Source: Mesorhizobium sp. WSM4904 (GTDB lineage Bacteria; Pseudomonadota; Alphaproteobacteria; Rhizobiales; Rhizobiaceae). From it: 64,000 bases of DNA. This document shows, one piece after another, positions 1-8,522 of the stretch; positions within the stretch are counted from its first letter, which is position 1; each line of letters starts with the position of its first letter. The notes under the pieces are model-generated. The model searched no databases, was not told the DNA's origin, and saw only the letters and a list, made by a program, of their open reading frames with translations. The translations under genes were made by a program, and so were the position numbers. The DNA is taken from contig NZ_CP121354.1 of the NCBI RefSeq assembly GCF_029674545.1, positions 1,426,001-1,490,000 of the forward strand, in the 5' to 3' direction.

Positions 1-480
1 GCGGACAGTGTGGGGCGAATGACTGTGCTAGCGCGCGAAGACCTTTGTCTGGTGGTTCCGTCCGGCGAGCCACCGTTTGAAGATGCGATATCTCTGGCCG
101 ACCTGCATGCATTCCCCCTGGCGGTTCCCATGCGCAACAACAATGTCAGGCGTTCGGTGGCTGATGTCGTCGCACAACACGGTTGCGCGATGGACGTCAA
201 GTTTGAAGTGGACTCGCTCTCAACGATCATCAACATGGTCGTAGAGGGAAAAGCGCATTCTATTCTCGCCCCGTCTGCCGTTCAGAAAGAAGCCTCTCAA
301 GGGCTGGTCCGGACGGTCAAGATAGTCGATCCGGTAATTACCCGCTCCGTGGTGCTTGCTGTAAATCCCAAAGATGAGCGTTCTGCGGCCGTTTCTGCGG
401 TCCGCAAGCTCATTCCGAAGGTCGCCAGAGAATTGATTGAGAGCCGGGGCTGGGTAGCATCGGCTCCTGACGCGACCTGA
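1..480 (+). CDS. LysR-family regulator, C-terminal part (5' end cut by window)
   Basis: The frame is open from base 1 and ends in TGA at 478-480. The protein reads as the second half of a LysR-type effector-binding domain: the segment with DLHAFPLAVP, then DSLSTIINMVVEGKAHSILAP (the usual loop binding a small coinducer) and the closing strand ITRSVVLAVNPKD are family-like. The DNA-binding helix-turn-helix would lie outside the window. It reads in the same direction as the dehydrogenase and fumarase genes that follow, so it may control them, but no binding site was identified. The start codons inside the visible part are not real starts. The substrate cannot be told from this fragment. Confidence 0.75.
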   Translation, partial: ADSVGRMTVLAREDLCLVVPSGEPPFEDAISLADLHAFPLAVPMRNNNVRRSVADVVAQHGCAMDVKFEVDSLSTIINMVVEGKAHSILAPSAVQKEASQGLVRTVKIVDPVITRSVVLAVNPKDERSAAVSAVRKLIPKVARELIESRGWVASAPDAT

Positions 481-673
481 GAACCATCGATCTGTAAACA
501 ACGGCATGACTTCCTTCCTGTCGGAACAGATCGATCTGGATTCCAGATGGATTTAGGCACTAATCGATATTTGACCCGCTGCGACCATCGCGATGAAACT
601 GGCTCAAGCGAGCTCAGCGGCTTCGAAAATTGAAACGGCGCTCGCATGGCCAGAATCACAAGTGGAGCCCGCG

Positions 674-2107
674 ATGTCCCACGCCAGGAGCTACGAGCTC
701 TTCATTAATGGCAAATGGCGAGCCGGTGGTAGCCGAGCCACTTTGCCGGTGATCAACCCGGCGACGGAGAAGGTATTTGCCTCAGTGGCCTCGGCTACGG
801 TTCCAGACTTGGATGAAGCTCTTGCTTCGGCAGAACGCAGCCGCAAGGCGTGGTCCTCACGCCCCGCCAAAGAGCGTGGCGAGATCCTCGTCTCTGCCGC
901 CAGCAATCTGGCTGAGAAAGCTGGCGCCGCAGCCAGGGACCTGTCGTCCGAACAGGGAAAGACGATTGCCGAAGCAACAGGAGAGTACGCGCGCGCAGTC
1001 GAAACGCTGGAATGGAATGGCCGGCATGCCGATGAGTTGTCGACCCCGATTCCGTTGGGTCCGAACAGGATGATCGTCCCGGAGGCCCTCGGTGTCGTCG
1101 CTGCCTTTACGCCGTGGAACTATCCAGCCGTTCTCATCGCCCGCAAGCTCGCCCCCGCGCTGGCGGCAGGCTGCCCGGTGATCCTCAAAGGGGCCGAAGA
1201 GACGCCAAGCGTGGCTGTCCATGTCGTGGAATCTTTGCGTCAAGCAGGGATACCGGAAGGCGTGGTCAACCTGGTGTTCGGTGTTCCTGTGCATATATCA
1301 CGGCATCTGCTCAGTTCGCCAATTGTCAAAGTCTTGACGTTCACGGGGTCGACCGCTGTTGGGAAACAGCTGGCCACACTGGCCGCGAATAATCTGCAGC
1401 GCTGCATCCTTGAGCTCGGTGGACATTCCCCGGTTATTGTGTGCGAAGATGCCGACCTGGCAACGGCGATACCGGCTATTTCGGAATACAAATTCGAGTG
1501 CGCGGGCCAGAGTTGTAATGCGCCCAGCAGGATTCTTGTCGCCCGATCCCGCTATGAGGAATTCCTGTTCCGGATGACGGAGGCGGTCCGAAAAATCAGG
1601 ATCGGTCCACCGGATGACCCTGCAACGCAGATGGGTCCCATGGCAAACGCGCGGCGAATCGAGGCCATGCAACGCCTGACCAAAGATGCGGTAGAGGGCG
1701 GCGCCCAAATCGAGACCGGTGGCATCCCCCTTGACCGACCGGGGTTTTACTGGCCGCCAACCATCCTGACTGGCGTACCGAAGGAAGCGAGAGTGCTTCA
1801 TGAAGAGCCGTTCGGACCAATTCTCACCGTGGCTCCTTTCGATACGATCGAAGAGGCGATCGATGAAGCCAACGCCACGGAGTACGGTCTGGCCGCCTAC
1901 TTGTTTACTGGCGCGGCCGATACGCAACAGAGGCTTGTGGGCGGTCTTTCTGCGGGCGCTGTTAGTGTGAATTACCTGAAAGGGGTTTCCGCTGATGCCC
2001 CTTATGGAGGAGTCAAACAAAGCGGCTATGGATATGAAGGCGGCGAGCAGGGGGTGCGAAGCTTCCAGATTCTGAAAATGGTCAATGGCCTCGGTTCATT
2101 TGGATAA
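674..2107 (+). CDS. NAD(P)-dependent aldehyde dehydrogenase
   Basis: A 477-residue soluble enzyme of the aldehyde dehydrogenase superfamily, oxidising an aldehyde to a carboxylate with NAD(P). Visible motifs are PWNYPAVLIARKLAPALAAG near the cofactor site, FTGSTAVGK, the general base glutamate in LELGGHSP, the nucleophilic cysteine in AGQSCNAP, and EEPFGPIL. The start at 674 is chosen because a GTGGAG ribosome site lies just upstream and MSHARSYELFINGKW is the normal family N-terminus; an upstream ATG at 593 would add 27 atypical residues. The stop is six bases from the fumarase start, so the two genes are probably one operon. It belongs to the broad succinate-semialdehyde/betaine-aldehyde type; the substrate is not determined. 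Confidence 0.9.
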   Translation: MSHARSYELFINGKWRAGGSRATLPVINPATEKVFASVASATVPDLDEALASAERSRKAWSSRPAKERGEILVSAASNLAEKAGAAARDLSSEQGKTIAEATGEYARAVETLEWNGRHADELSTPIPLGPNRMIVPEALGVVAAFTPWNYPAVLIARKLAPALAAGCPVILKGAEETPSVAVHVVESLRQAGIPEGVVNLVFGVPVHISRHLLSSPIVKVLTFTGSTAVGKQLATLAANNLQRCILELGGHSPVIVCEDADLATAIPAISEYKFECAGQSCNAPSRILVARSRYEEFLFRMTEAVRKIRIGPPDDPATQMGPMANARRIEAMQRLTKDAVEGGAQIETGGIPLDRPGFYWPPTILTGVPKEARVLHEEPFGPILTVAPFDTIEEAIDEANATEYGLAAYLFTGAADTQQRLVGGLSAGAVSVNYLKGVSADAPYGGVKQSGYGYEGGEQGVRSFQILKMVNGLGSFG

Positions 2108-2113
2108 AATCCG

Positions 2114-3658
2114 GTGGGAAACAGAACACGGACCATGGCCGGTAGCGACATCACAAGGAGCGTCGCCGACGCCCTTCAGTACATCTCGTACTATCATCCT
2201 CCAGATTATATCCGGTCTCTTTCTCACGCATACACGCGAGAACAGAGCCCGTCGGCGAAGAATGCCATAGGTCAGATTCTGCTGAACTCCCGCATGGCGG
2301 CCTTTGGGCGGCGCCCGATTTGTCAGGACACCGGACTTGTGGTTGTCTTCGCAAAGGTCGGCATGGATGCCCGCATTAAGTCAACAGCCAGTTTCGCGGA
2401 TCTTGTGAATGAGGGCGTACGTCAAGCCTATCTCGATCCGGACAATCCCCTTCGGGCATCGATCGTTGCGGATCCCCTCGCTAGACGGGTCAACACCCGC
2501 GACAACACACCGGCAGTTGTCCATGTCGACCTGGTGCAAGGTAACCAGATTGAGATCACCATCGCCGCGAAAGGCGGCGGGTCGGAGAACAAGGCACGTT
2601 TTACCACCCTCAATCCCACCGCCTCCGTTTCCGACTGGGTGGTCAATACCGTTTCGACCCTTGGCAGCGGGTGGTGTCCACCTGGACTGATCTCTGTCGG
2701 CATCGGTGGTAGCGCTGAAAAGGCGATGCTGCTGGCCAAGGAGGCCATGAACGAGCCCATAGATATGGCGGAACTGATCGCAAGGGGGGCGTCAAGCGCA
2801 GAAGAGGGGCTGCGGATTGAGCTTTATGAGCGGATCAACGCGCTTGGTATCGGCGCCCAAGGCCTTGGTGGTCTGACGACAGTCGTTGACGTCAAGGTTG
2901 CGACCTATCCTACTCATGCAGCGTCCAAGCCTGTGGCGCTCATCCCGCAATGCGCCGCCAACCGGCACCTGAAGTTTACTTTGGACGGCTCTGGACCCAT
3001 CAGCCTCCAGCCGCCCGATTTGCGCGAATGGCCCGACATCGGAGCCGACGAATTGAACCCAGCCGGCGTCCGGCGGGTCAATTTAGATACGCTTACGAAG
3101 GAAGAGACGGCATCGTGGCGCTGCGGTGAAACGCTCCTGCTTTCTGGAAAGATGCTGACGGGCCGTGACGCTGCCCACAAACGAATGGTCGAACTGATTG
3201 ATGCCGGCAAGCCGCTCCCAGTCGATCTGAGGGGCCGCGTGATCTACTACGTCGGTCCCGTCCGGGCAGTGAGGAATGAAGTCGTTGGACCCGCCGGTCC
3301 AACAACCTCCAGCCGCTTGGACGATTTTACGGACAAGGTGCTCGCCGAAACCGGCCTTTTCGCGATGGTGGGCAAAGCGGAGAGGGGACCGGCGGCCATC
3401 GCGTCGATTGTAAGACACAGAACGCCATACCTTGCTGCAGTGGGTGGCGCTGCGTACCTGATTTCAAAGTCGATTAAGGCGGCGCGGATTGTCGCCTTTG
3501 AAGACCTGGGCATGGAAGCCATCTATGAATTCGATGTGCAGGACATGCCCGTCGTCATGGCTGTCGATGTTGAGGGAAACTCCATTCACAATTCCGGGCC
3601 TCTTGAGTGGCGTAAGCGTATGGCAGCCGACAGCATCGCACGCAACATCGGTGTTTGA
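2114..3658 (+). CDS. fumA: class I (Fe-S) fumarate hydratase or related dehydratase
   Basis: A 514-residue single-chain class I fumarase, an oxygen-sensitive 4Fe-4S hydratase interconverting fumarate and malate; tartrate dehydratases share the fold. Family motifs are RPICQDTGLVVVFAKVG with a cluster cysteine, GGGSENKARF, GIGGSAEKAMLLAKEA, GIGAQGLGG and the following LIPQCAANRHLKF with another cysteine, then TGRDAAHKRM and the C-terminal part GPVRAVRNEVVGPAGPTTSSR. An alternative start is the ATG at 2135. It follows the aldehyde dehydrogenase by six bases. The pairing of an aldehyde dehydrogenase with a fumarase suggests a pathway entering the C4-dicarboxylate pool, which is inference. Confidence 0.88.
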   Translation: MGNRTRTMAGSDITRSVADALQYISYYHPPDYIRSLSHAYTREQSPSAKNAIGQILLNSRMAAFGRRPICQDTGLVVVFAKVGMDARIKSTASFADLVNEGVRQAYLDPDNPLRASIVADPLARRVNTRDNTPAVVHVDLVQGNQIEITIAAKGGGSENKARFTTLNPTASVSDWVVNTVSTLGSGWCPPGLISVGIGGSAEKAMLLAKEAMNEPIDMAELIARGASSAEEGLRIELYERINALGIGAQGLGGLTTVVDVKVATYPTHAASKPVALIPQCAANRHLKFTLDGSGPISLQPPDLREWPDIGADELNPAGVRRVNLDTLTKEETASWRCGETLLLSGKMLTGRDAAHKRMVELIDAGKPLPVDLRGRVIYYVGPVRAVRNEVVGPAGPTTSSRLDDFTDKVLAETGLFAMVGKAERGPAAIASIVRHRTPYLAAVGGAAYLISKSIKAARIVAFEDLGMEAIYEFDVQDMPVVMAVDVEGNSIHNSGPLEWRKRMAADSIARNIGV

Positions 3659-4151
3659 GTCTTTCCGGTTGGGCGATTTCGGCCAGACCCGAGCGCCAAA
3701 TTATCGGGCAAGCCATAAGACGAGCGGCATTTGCGGTGCCCTGCGCCTCGGCGAGCCGGCCAAGCAAGGCCTTCAATTCACCCTAATAGTTGAATGTGCG
3801 AGTGAATACTGCATTGAGTATGCCGTCCATGCGATCGAGGGTCGAATGCAGTCGCGCGTCTATCAAGTACGGCAGCGAGATTCAAGAAAATCGGTTATCT
3901 ATTTATCATGGTCTCCGCCGCCGCCGACTATTCTCTCCAGCTGCACCATTGCCCCGTTGGGCGTTGGGGCGATAGCCAAATTACTTCTGCAGCTTTTCTC
4001 AGCGGATCGCTCACCCTCAGCTGATTTTCGTACCCCATTCTGGCACATCTCGGGCCTGGAACGGATGCCTTCCACTGCTACATTCGCTCGTTTCAATTGA
4101 TGATAGAATTGATCGGCACACAACGCGATGTCATCGCTGAGAGCATAGGTT
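3659..4151. other. intergenic stretch without a recognisable gene
   Basis: About 490 bases between the fumarase and the AsnC-type regulator. No open frame here resembles a known protein on either strand, and no transposon end or strong hairpin was seen. Confidence 0.5.
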
Positions 4152-4649
4152 ATGAAGTCGAAACCCGATCCCGTGCAACTCGACAGTTGGGACCTGCGGA
4201 TCCTCTCCGAAATTCAGGCAGACGGTCGGATTTCAAAAAGTGAGCTTGCAAAACGAGTTCATCTTTCGGCGTCCGCCTGTTCGGAGCGGCTCCGAGCACT
4301 CAAGGCCGCGGGGATTATTGAGGGATTTTATGCGCGGCTGAGTCCTGCCCTCATCGGCGGCATGATCTTTGTGATGGTGGAGGTCGTGCTGGATCGTCAT
4401 CGTCTTGAGGACCAACGACACTTCGAAACTGCTATCCAAGACATTCCGGAAATCCTGGACTGCTGGGCAATTGGGGGGCGCGTGGATTATCTGATGCGGG
4501 TCGCATCTCGTTCTATGGCCGCCTATCAGGATTTCATGGAGGGACTGCTGCAGGCAGGCTTGGGGATTGATCAATACTATAGCCTTGTCGTCACGAAACC
4601 AGTGAAGTCCAATTCACCGATACCTTTGTCCGCCCTGAGGCAACGGTAA
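4152..4649 (+). CDS. Lrp/AsnC-family transcriptional regulator
   Basis: A 165-residue DNA-binding protein of the feast/famine family. Residues about 10-60 form the helix-turn-helix (LDSWDLRILSEIQADGRISKSELAKRV then LSASACSERLRALKAAGII), and residues about 70-150 the RAM effector-binding domain, which in this family binds amino acids and drives octamer formation. Length and domain order are normal. The start ATG at 4152 gives the standard short N-terminus. It stands alone, followed by a decayed copy of an aminotransferase leader. Its likely targets are nearby amino-acid or dicarboxylate genes, which is inference. Confidence 0.9.
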   Translation: MKSKPDPVQLDSWDLRILSEIQADGRISKSELAKRVHLSASACSERLRALKAAGIIEGFYARLSPALIGGMIFVMVEVVLDRHRLEDQRHFETAIQDIPEILDCWAIGGRVDYLMRVASRSMAAYQDFMEGLLQAGLGIDQYYSLVVTKPVKSNSPIPLSALRQR

Positions 4650-4709
4650 CCCAAAAGCTAAGTTTCAACGGCGTTTGGCACGGATCCCGTAGATTCGTCG
4701 GCAAAAGGC

Positions 4710-4940
4710 ACCCATTCCGACGAAACTCAAGGGACATTTGCGGTATACTAATTGCTGGAAAAAGGTGGCCGAGCGCTATCCGCCAGTTGATCGCGAGCAA
4801 GGACGATGCGCTTGAGCAATCTGGAACCGATCTATTCCAGGAGAGGATCGAAGCAGCCATCGGACGCACTTGCCCAGCACGGTTACGGCGAGAAGCCAAA
4901 CCGGATCGTGCCTGGTTGAGGAGGCGTCCATATCTAAGAT
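4710..4940 (+). pseudogene. decayed copy of the aminotransferase leader and N-terminus
   Basis: This stretch aligns by eye with 8431-8670: both hold the leader with AACTCAAGGGAC, CGGTAT, ATTGCT/TTTGCT, then GCGCTTGAGCAATCTGG and the N-terminal codons of the class III aminotransferase at 8523. Small indels destroy the frame and the initiating region. It is a dead duplicate of the 5' end of that gene. Confidence 0.75.
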
Positions 4941-5446
4941 GCGAAGTGCCGAAAAATGCCTCTACCGCTACTTCAAGGGGGGAACTTTCGCCCTGGATTG
5001 GCGATCAGTGGCGATTGAGCTTAGTCGCGGTCAGCGCATCCGTGTAGGGGGCGAAATCTACAGCGAGGGTTTGGCAAGCCGACGGGTAGCGGGAGTGCAA
5101 GCTGGCCCGCTCGGCCTTGGCGACCAACCCGGCCCTCGACGCCTGCGGACATTCGGAGATCGCGTTTTTACGTCCTAAGTTCGTTGCTGTTCGAGATTAG
5201 GAGATCGTCTGTCCTGTTTGACATTGCTGGTCTCCGCAGCCTTCTAAGCGAGGAGCATGGCTGTGCCGGGATCGCGTAGGTGGGTGACAAGGCCGGTCAC
5301 TCCTGCCACCCGACGTGGTCTTTGAGAAGGTGGAGGTTGCGCTACCGGCTGGAGAGCATGGTGCCAGTTTTCACAAGACAAGGGTCGCTTAATCGAATGG
5401 GCGTCAAGTTCATAGATTGCGAACAGATCATGGGGGGATTTGAATA
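4941..5446. other. stretch without a recognisable gene
   Basis: About 500 bases between the decayed leader copy and the TIR gene. Short open frames exist but none reads like a protein family. A G-rich ribosome site for the TIR gene (5431-5437) is at its end. Confidence 0.5.
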
Positions 5447-6034
5447 GTGCTACTGACCGAGGCAGAGCTGAAAAGAGTTGCGAATGCCAGTCGAGGACAT
5501 AGAGCCGCATCGATCGTTCTAAAGGAAGAGACGGCCGCAGCTACAGCCAGATCGTCATTCGACGTTTTTCTGTCACATTCTTTCAAGGACGCAGAGATCG
5601 TTCTCGGTGTGAAGCGAATTTTCGAGGAGCTTGGGTTCACTGCTTACGTAGATTGGGTCGAAGATTCACAACTGGACCGCACAAAAGTCTCCTCGGCCAC
5701 CGCCGAGTTGCTGCGGACCCGTATGAGGCAGTCAAAGACGCTAATCTATGTGCATTCAAACAATTCTCCAGGATCCAGATGGATGCCTTGGGAGCTTGGC
5801 TTTTTCGATGGGTTTCGGACCGCGGTAGCGGTTCTGCCCGTGGCAAAAAATTCTTCGGAAACATTCTCCGGGCAAGAATTTTTGGGCCTATACCCTTACA
5901 TTGATGGGACAGGACCTGCATTCCTGTTTATGAACAGAGGGACCGCGCCTCGCTCAAGAATAGGCTCTGTAAGCTCGACTGCTAACCTCACGTTTGCCAA
6001 ATCCTGGCTTAAAGAATTTACCGCCACAAAATAG
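5447..6034 (+). CDS. TIR-domain protein (candidate NADase of an immune operon)
   Basis: A 195-residue protein with a TIR domain at about 38-165: FDVFLSHSFKDAE is the first strand and loop, and the SRWMPWELGFFDG segment carries the glutamate that is catalytic in NAD-cleaving TIR domains. The first 37 residues are a short helical leader. A GTG start at 5447 is used, with a GGGGGGA site upstream; no ATG lies in a suitable place. Only 17 bases separate it from the next gene, so the three genes 5447-7428 form one operon. TIR proteins of bacteria act in anti-phage defence by making NAD-derived signals or depleting NAD; that role here is inferred from the family and neighbours. Confidence 0.85.
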   Translation: MLLTEAELKRVANASRGHRAASIVLKEETAAATARSSFDVFLSHSFKDAEIVLGVKRIFEELGFTAYVDWVEDSQLDRTKVSSATAELLRTRMRQSKTLIYVHSNNSPGSRWMPWELGFFDGFRTAVAVLPVAKNSSETFSGQEFLGLYPYIDGTGPAFLFMNRGTAPRSRIGSVSSTANLTFAKSWLKEFTATK

Positions 6035-6051
6035 ACTGGTGTGCTTCAAAA

Positions 6052-6912
6052 ATGAAATATCCTGGACTCTATAATAGCGCCGACGTGGCATCCAACGAGC
6101 AGCAGGCGACGTTTCTGCGCCTGATCCGGGCAGAGTACGTTCTTCTTTTTTTAGCGTCGGTGCTCTCTTTGGACTTGTCGCCATCAAAAGCCTATTTCGG
6201 TGTCTATGCTGCGGTATTTCTTTGCTCAATGGGAGTCCTCATTTTCCGGTCGGTCACAAAGCCCGAGCAGGTCTGGTATCAGGCTCGAGCTCTGGCAGAG
6301 TCGGTGAAGACATTGACTTGGCGCTTCGCGATGCGAGCACAGCCGTTCGATGACGCGCGCGCCGCTGACGCCAGAGCTGATTTTCGAAAGCTCATGGAAG
6401 GTATCCTTGATAGCAATCGTCACCTTGGTAGCGCGTTGAGCGGCACCGATTCAGCATCCCCCCAAACAACCGACCAGATGATGTCGATAAGGGACTCCCC
6501 GCTAAAAGAAAGAAAAGACCTATATCTGCAGAGACGAATCTGCGACCAACGGAAGTGGTACGAGAAGAAGGCGCGCTCGAACAAGAGGTCCGCGAAAGTC
6601 TGGATGGGCCTTGGTATTTTTGCATACGCTCTGGGATTCTCGTTCATCGTAGTACGCATCGCTGACCCCGCGATGCCAGGCTGGCCGACCGAGCCGCTAA
6701 TTGTCATCGCCGCCTCCCTTATTGGGTGGACCCAGATCAAGAAATTTAACGAATTGGCATCGGCTTACACGTTGACAGCTCACGAGATCGGCTTGACTGC
6801 CGACCTTATTACGGACGCCAACTCGGATGAGGCATTCTCCGCCGCGGTGAACGAAGCCGAACTGGCTTTCTCACGGGAGCACACCCAGTGGGTTGCTCGT
6901 CAAAACAACTAA
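6052..6912 (+). CDS. four-helix membrane protein of the SLATT/DUF4231 type
   Basis: A 286-residue protein with two pairs of predicted membrane segments, at about 28-42 and 47-65, then 183-203 and 214-228. Before the second pair is the motif RICDQRKWYEKKA, typical of SLATT/DUF4231 proteins, which are predicted pore-forming effectors in nucleotide-signal defence systems. A soluble region of about 115 residues lies between the pairs and a helical tail follows. It is flanked by two TIR-type genes in the same direction, 17 and 9 bases away. The membrane topology and motif are seen; the effector role is inferred. No SLOG or other ligand-sensing domain is fused to it. Confidence 0.75.
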   Translation: MKYPGLYNSADVASNEQQATFLRLIRAEYVLLFLASVLSLDLSPSKAYFGVYAAVFLCSMGVLIFRSVTKPEQVWYQARALAESVKTLTWRFAMRAQPFDDARAADARADFRKLMEGILDSNRHLGSALSGTDSASPQTTDQMMSIRDSPLKERKDLYLQRRICDQRKWYEKKARSNKRSAKVWMGLGIFAYALGFSFIVVRIADPAMPGWPTEPLIVIAASLIGWTQIKKFNELASAYTLTAHEIGLTADLITDANSDEAFSAAVNEAELAFSREHTQWVARQNN

Positions 6913-6921
6913 GAGACAACA

Positions 6922-7428
6922 ATGGCATACAGCGATCCGACCTATGTAATATTTGACGGCGATGAAGACGCTTGGGCATACCGCTTTATGAAAGGGTGGA
7001 ACGCCAGCGAGAATGTGAGTTTTGAATTCGCGAACGCTCACGATCTGGACAATATGACGAGCCGAGCACAGGACGAAGATTATGTTAAACGCAATCTTCG
7101 CAACAGAATGAATGGATCGAGCCAGGTACTTGTCCTGATCGGTGAGAAGACGAAAAACCTTTTTCGCTTCGTGCGCTGGGAAATGGAATTGGCTCTTGAT
7201 CTAGGTCTGCCGATAATCGCAGCAAACCTTAACGGCTCGCGGCAACAAGATGTGAGCTGTCCGCCTATCATCAGGGACAAATGTGTTGTGCACGTGCCGT
7301 TCAAGATGAAGGCCATCAAGCACGCGCTAGCCAATTGGCCGAGCGAATTTCATCGGCTTTCAAACGCTCAGCGTGGCGATGGCGCCAGGAGCTATGGCGA
7401 AAGCACCTATCGCGATCTCGGCTTATAA
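6922..7428 (+). CDS. ThsB-like TIR-fold protein (DUF1863 type)
   Basis: A 168-residue protein that reads like the DUF1863/ThsB branch of TIR-like domains: YVIFDGDEDAWAYRFMKGW, then NLRNRMNGSSQVLVLIGEKT, then FVRWEMELALDLGLPIIAANL. In Thoeris defence ThsB recognises infection and makes a cyclic ADP-ribose-type signal for an effector. The start ATG is nine bases after the previous stop, which points to translational coupling. With the TIR gene and SLATT-like gene it forms a three-gene set. The classic ThsA effector (SIR2-SLOG) is absent, so the membrane protein is the natural effector candidate. Confidence 0.75.
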   Translation: MAYSDPTYVIFDGDEDAWAYRFMKGWNASENVSFEFANAHDLDNMTSRAQDEDYVKRNLRNRMNGSSQVLVLIGEKTKNLFRFVRWEMELALDLGLPIIAANLNGSRQQDVSCPPIIRDKCVVHVPFKMKAIKHALANWPSEFHRLSNAQRGDGARSYGESTYRDLGL

Positions 7429-7599
7429 TCGCCACCTAAAAGCACTTAGCCGCCCAAACATCCTCGCCATCCGCTGGCGGCGACTAGCCTTAGCAACGTC
7501 CGCCAGCGTGTTCCGAGCTTGCCGAGCGATGATAAGAAGAGCACGACGTCCGATTTGCTGAGTTTGGCTGAAAGCTGCAGGTCATGTGCAACCTATTAG

Positions 7600-8370
7600 A
7601 GGAGCCCCGCTCGAAGCGTCGGATCGTCAGACAAGATCATGTCGCGCGAGGGCGCTGGTTTCGCGAGGAAAAGGAGCGGCTGTTCGATGTTTGAGGCTTG
7701 ATCCAGCGTTTCGAGACTGCACGAGCGGCCAGCATTGATGGAGGCAGCTTTTCAGGCCGCGCAATTCTGTCGGCTCGCCCCCTCCTGCGAGCCGCAGCTC
7801 GGCTCGCCCTGCGCAGCAACCACGAATTTGCGATCGCAAGAAAGGCAACACGCTGACGATAGAACTTGGCGGCGCTGGTCGGCTGCGAATCAAGATGTCA
7901 ATGGCAAGGAGCTCTCGCCGCGCGTCTTTGCCGGGCCGAACCTTCTGGCTATGCTCCTTCGAGAAGTCTGCCGAGCACCAGCCGCCGCACCGCCAAAGCT
8001 ATCAATATGCGCGAGGGCACGACCTCAGCCTCTCAGCGCTGGCCAACCAGGTTGGAGCCTGTGCCGCGGCACGGAACCCGCTGCCTGCTGATCGAGGCGA
8101 ATGTGCTTTGCCCCTGATCACCTCATTACCACCCTTGGGAAGGGCAAGACCGATCCGGACCGTCAGAATGTAAGGGATGACCGGCAGTTCGGCGGAACAT
8201 GGCCGCCGGCGCTCTATCGTGCCTCGCGCGGCCGGCGGGAACAGCGTCCCGAGCGCTATTCATCCGTCAATATCGCCCGCTAATCGGGCACTATGCTGGG
8301 CGCATGCGCGTCGTAAGCTGTTCGTGTTTGCAGGACGCGCCCCCGACCCTCGGCTAAGGCGAAGGTGACG
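7600..8370 (+). pseudogene. IS66-family transposase remnants
   Basis: Degenerate reading on the + strand changes frame several times but keeps pieces typical of the IS66 TnpC transposase: LSLSALANQVGACAA, then GKGKTDPDRQNVRDDRQFGG, and the piece ALCWAHARRKLFVFA, equivalent to the conserved CWAHARRKF motif. Stops and small deletions separate these. The upstream part (7600-7950) may derive from the accessory orfs. No terminal repeats could be recognised. Confidence 0.7.
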
Positions 8371-8522
8371 CCTTAGTTTTCACGGCAATTCGGGCCGATC
8401 CCGCGAATTTCACGGCGAATAACCTGCATTCCCGAGAAACTCAAGGGACGTTTCCGGTATGCTATTTGCTAAACAGGTGGCTGGCCGAGTGCCCTCCGCC
8501 AATTTATCGCGAGGAGAGGGAC

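Noticed and set aside
8449..8464. GG-N10-GC tract CGGTATGCTATTTGCT before the aminotransferase (also at 4742) as a sigma-54 promoter
   Set aside because: The first box differs from TGGCAC in three places and no TGT-N10-ACA site lies within 150 bases upstream.
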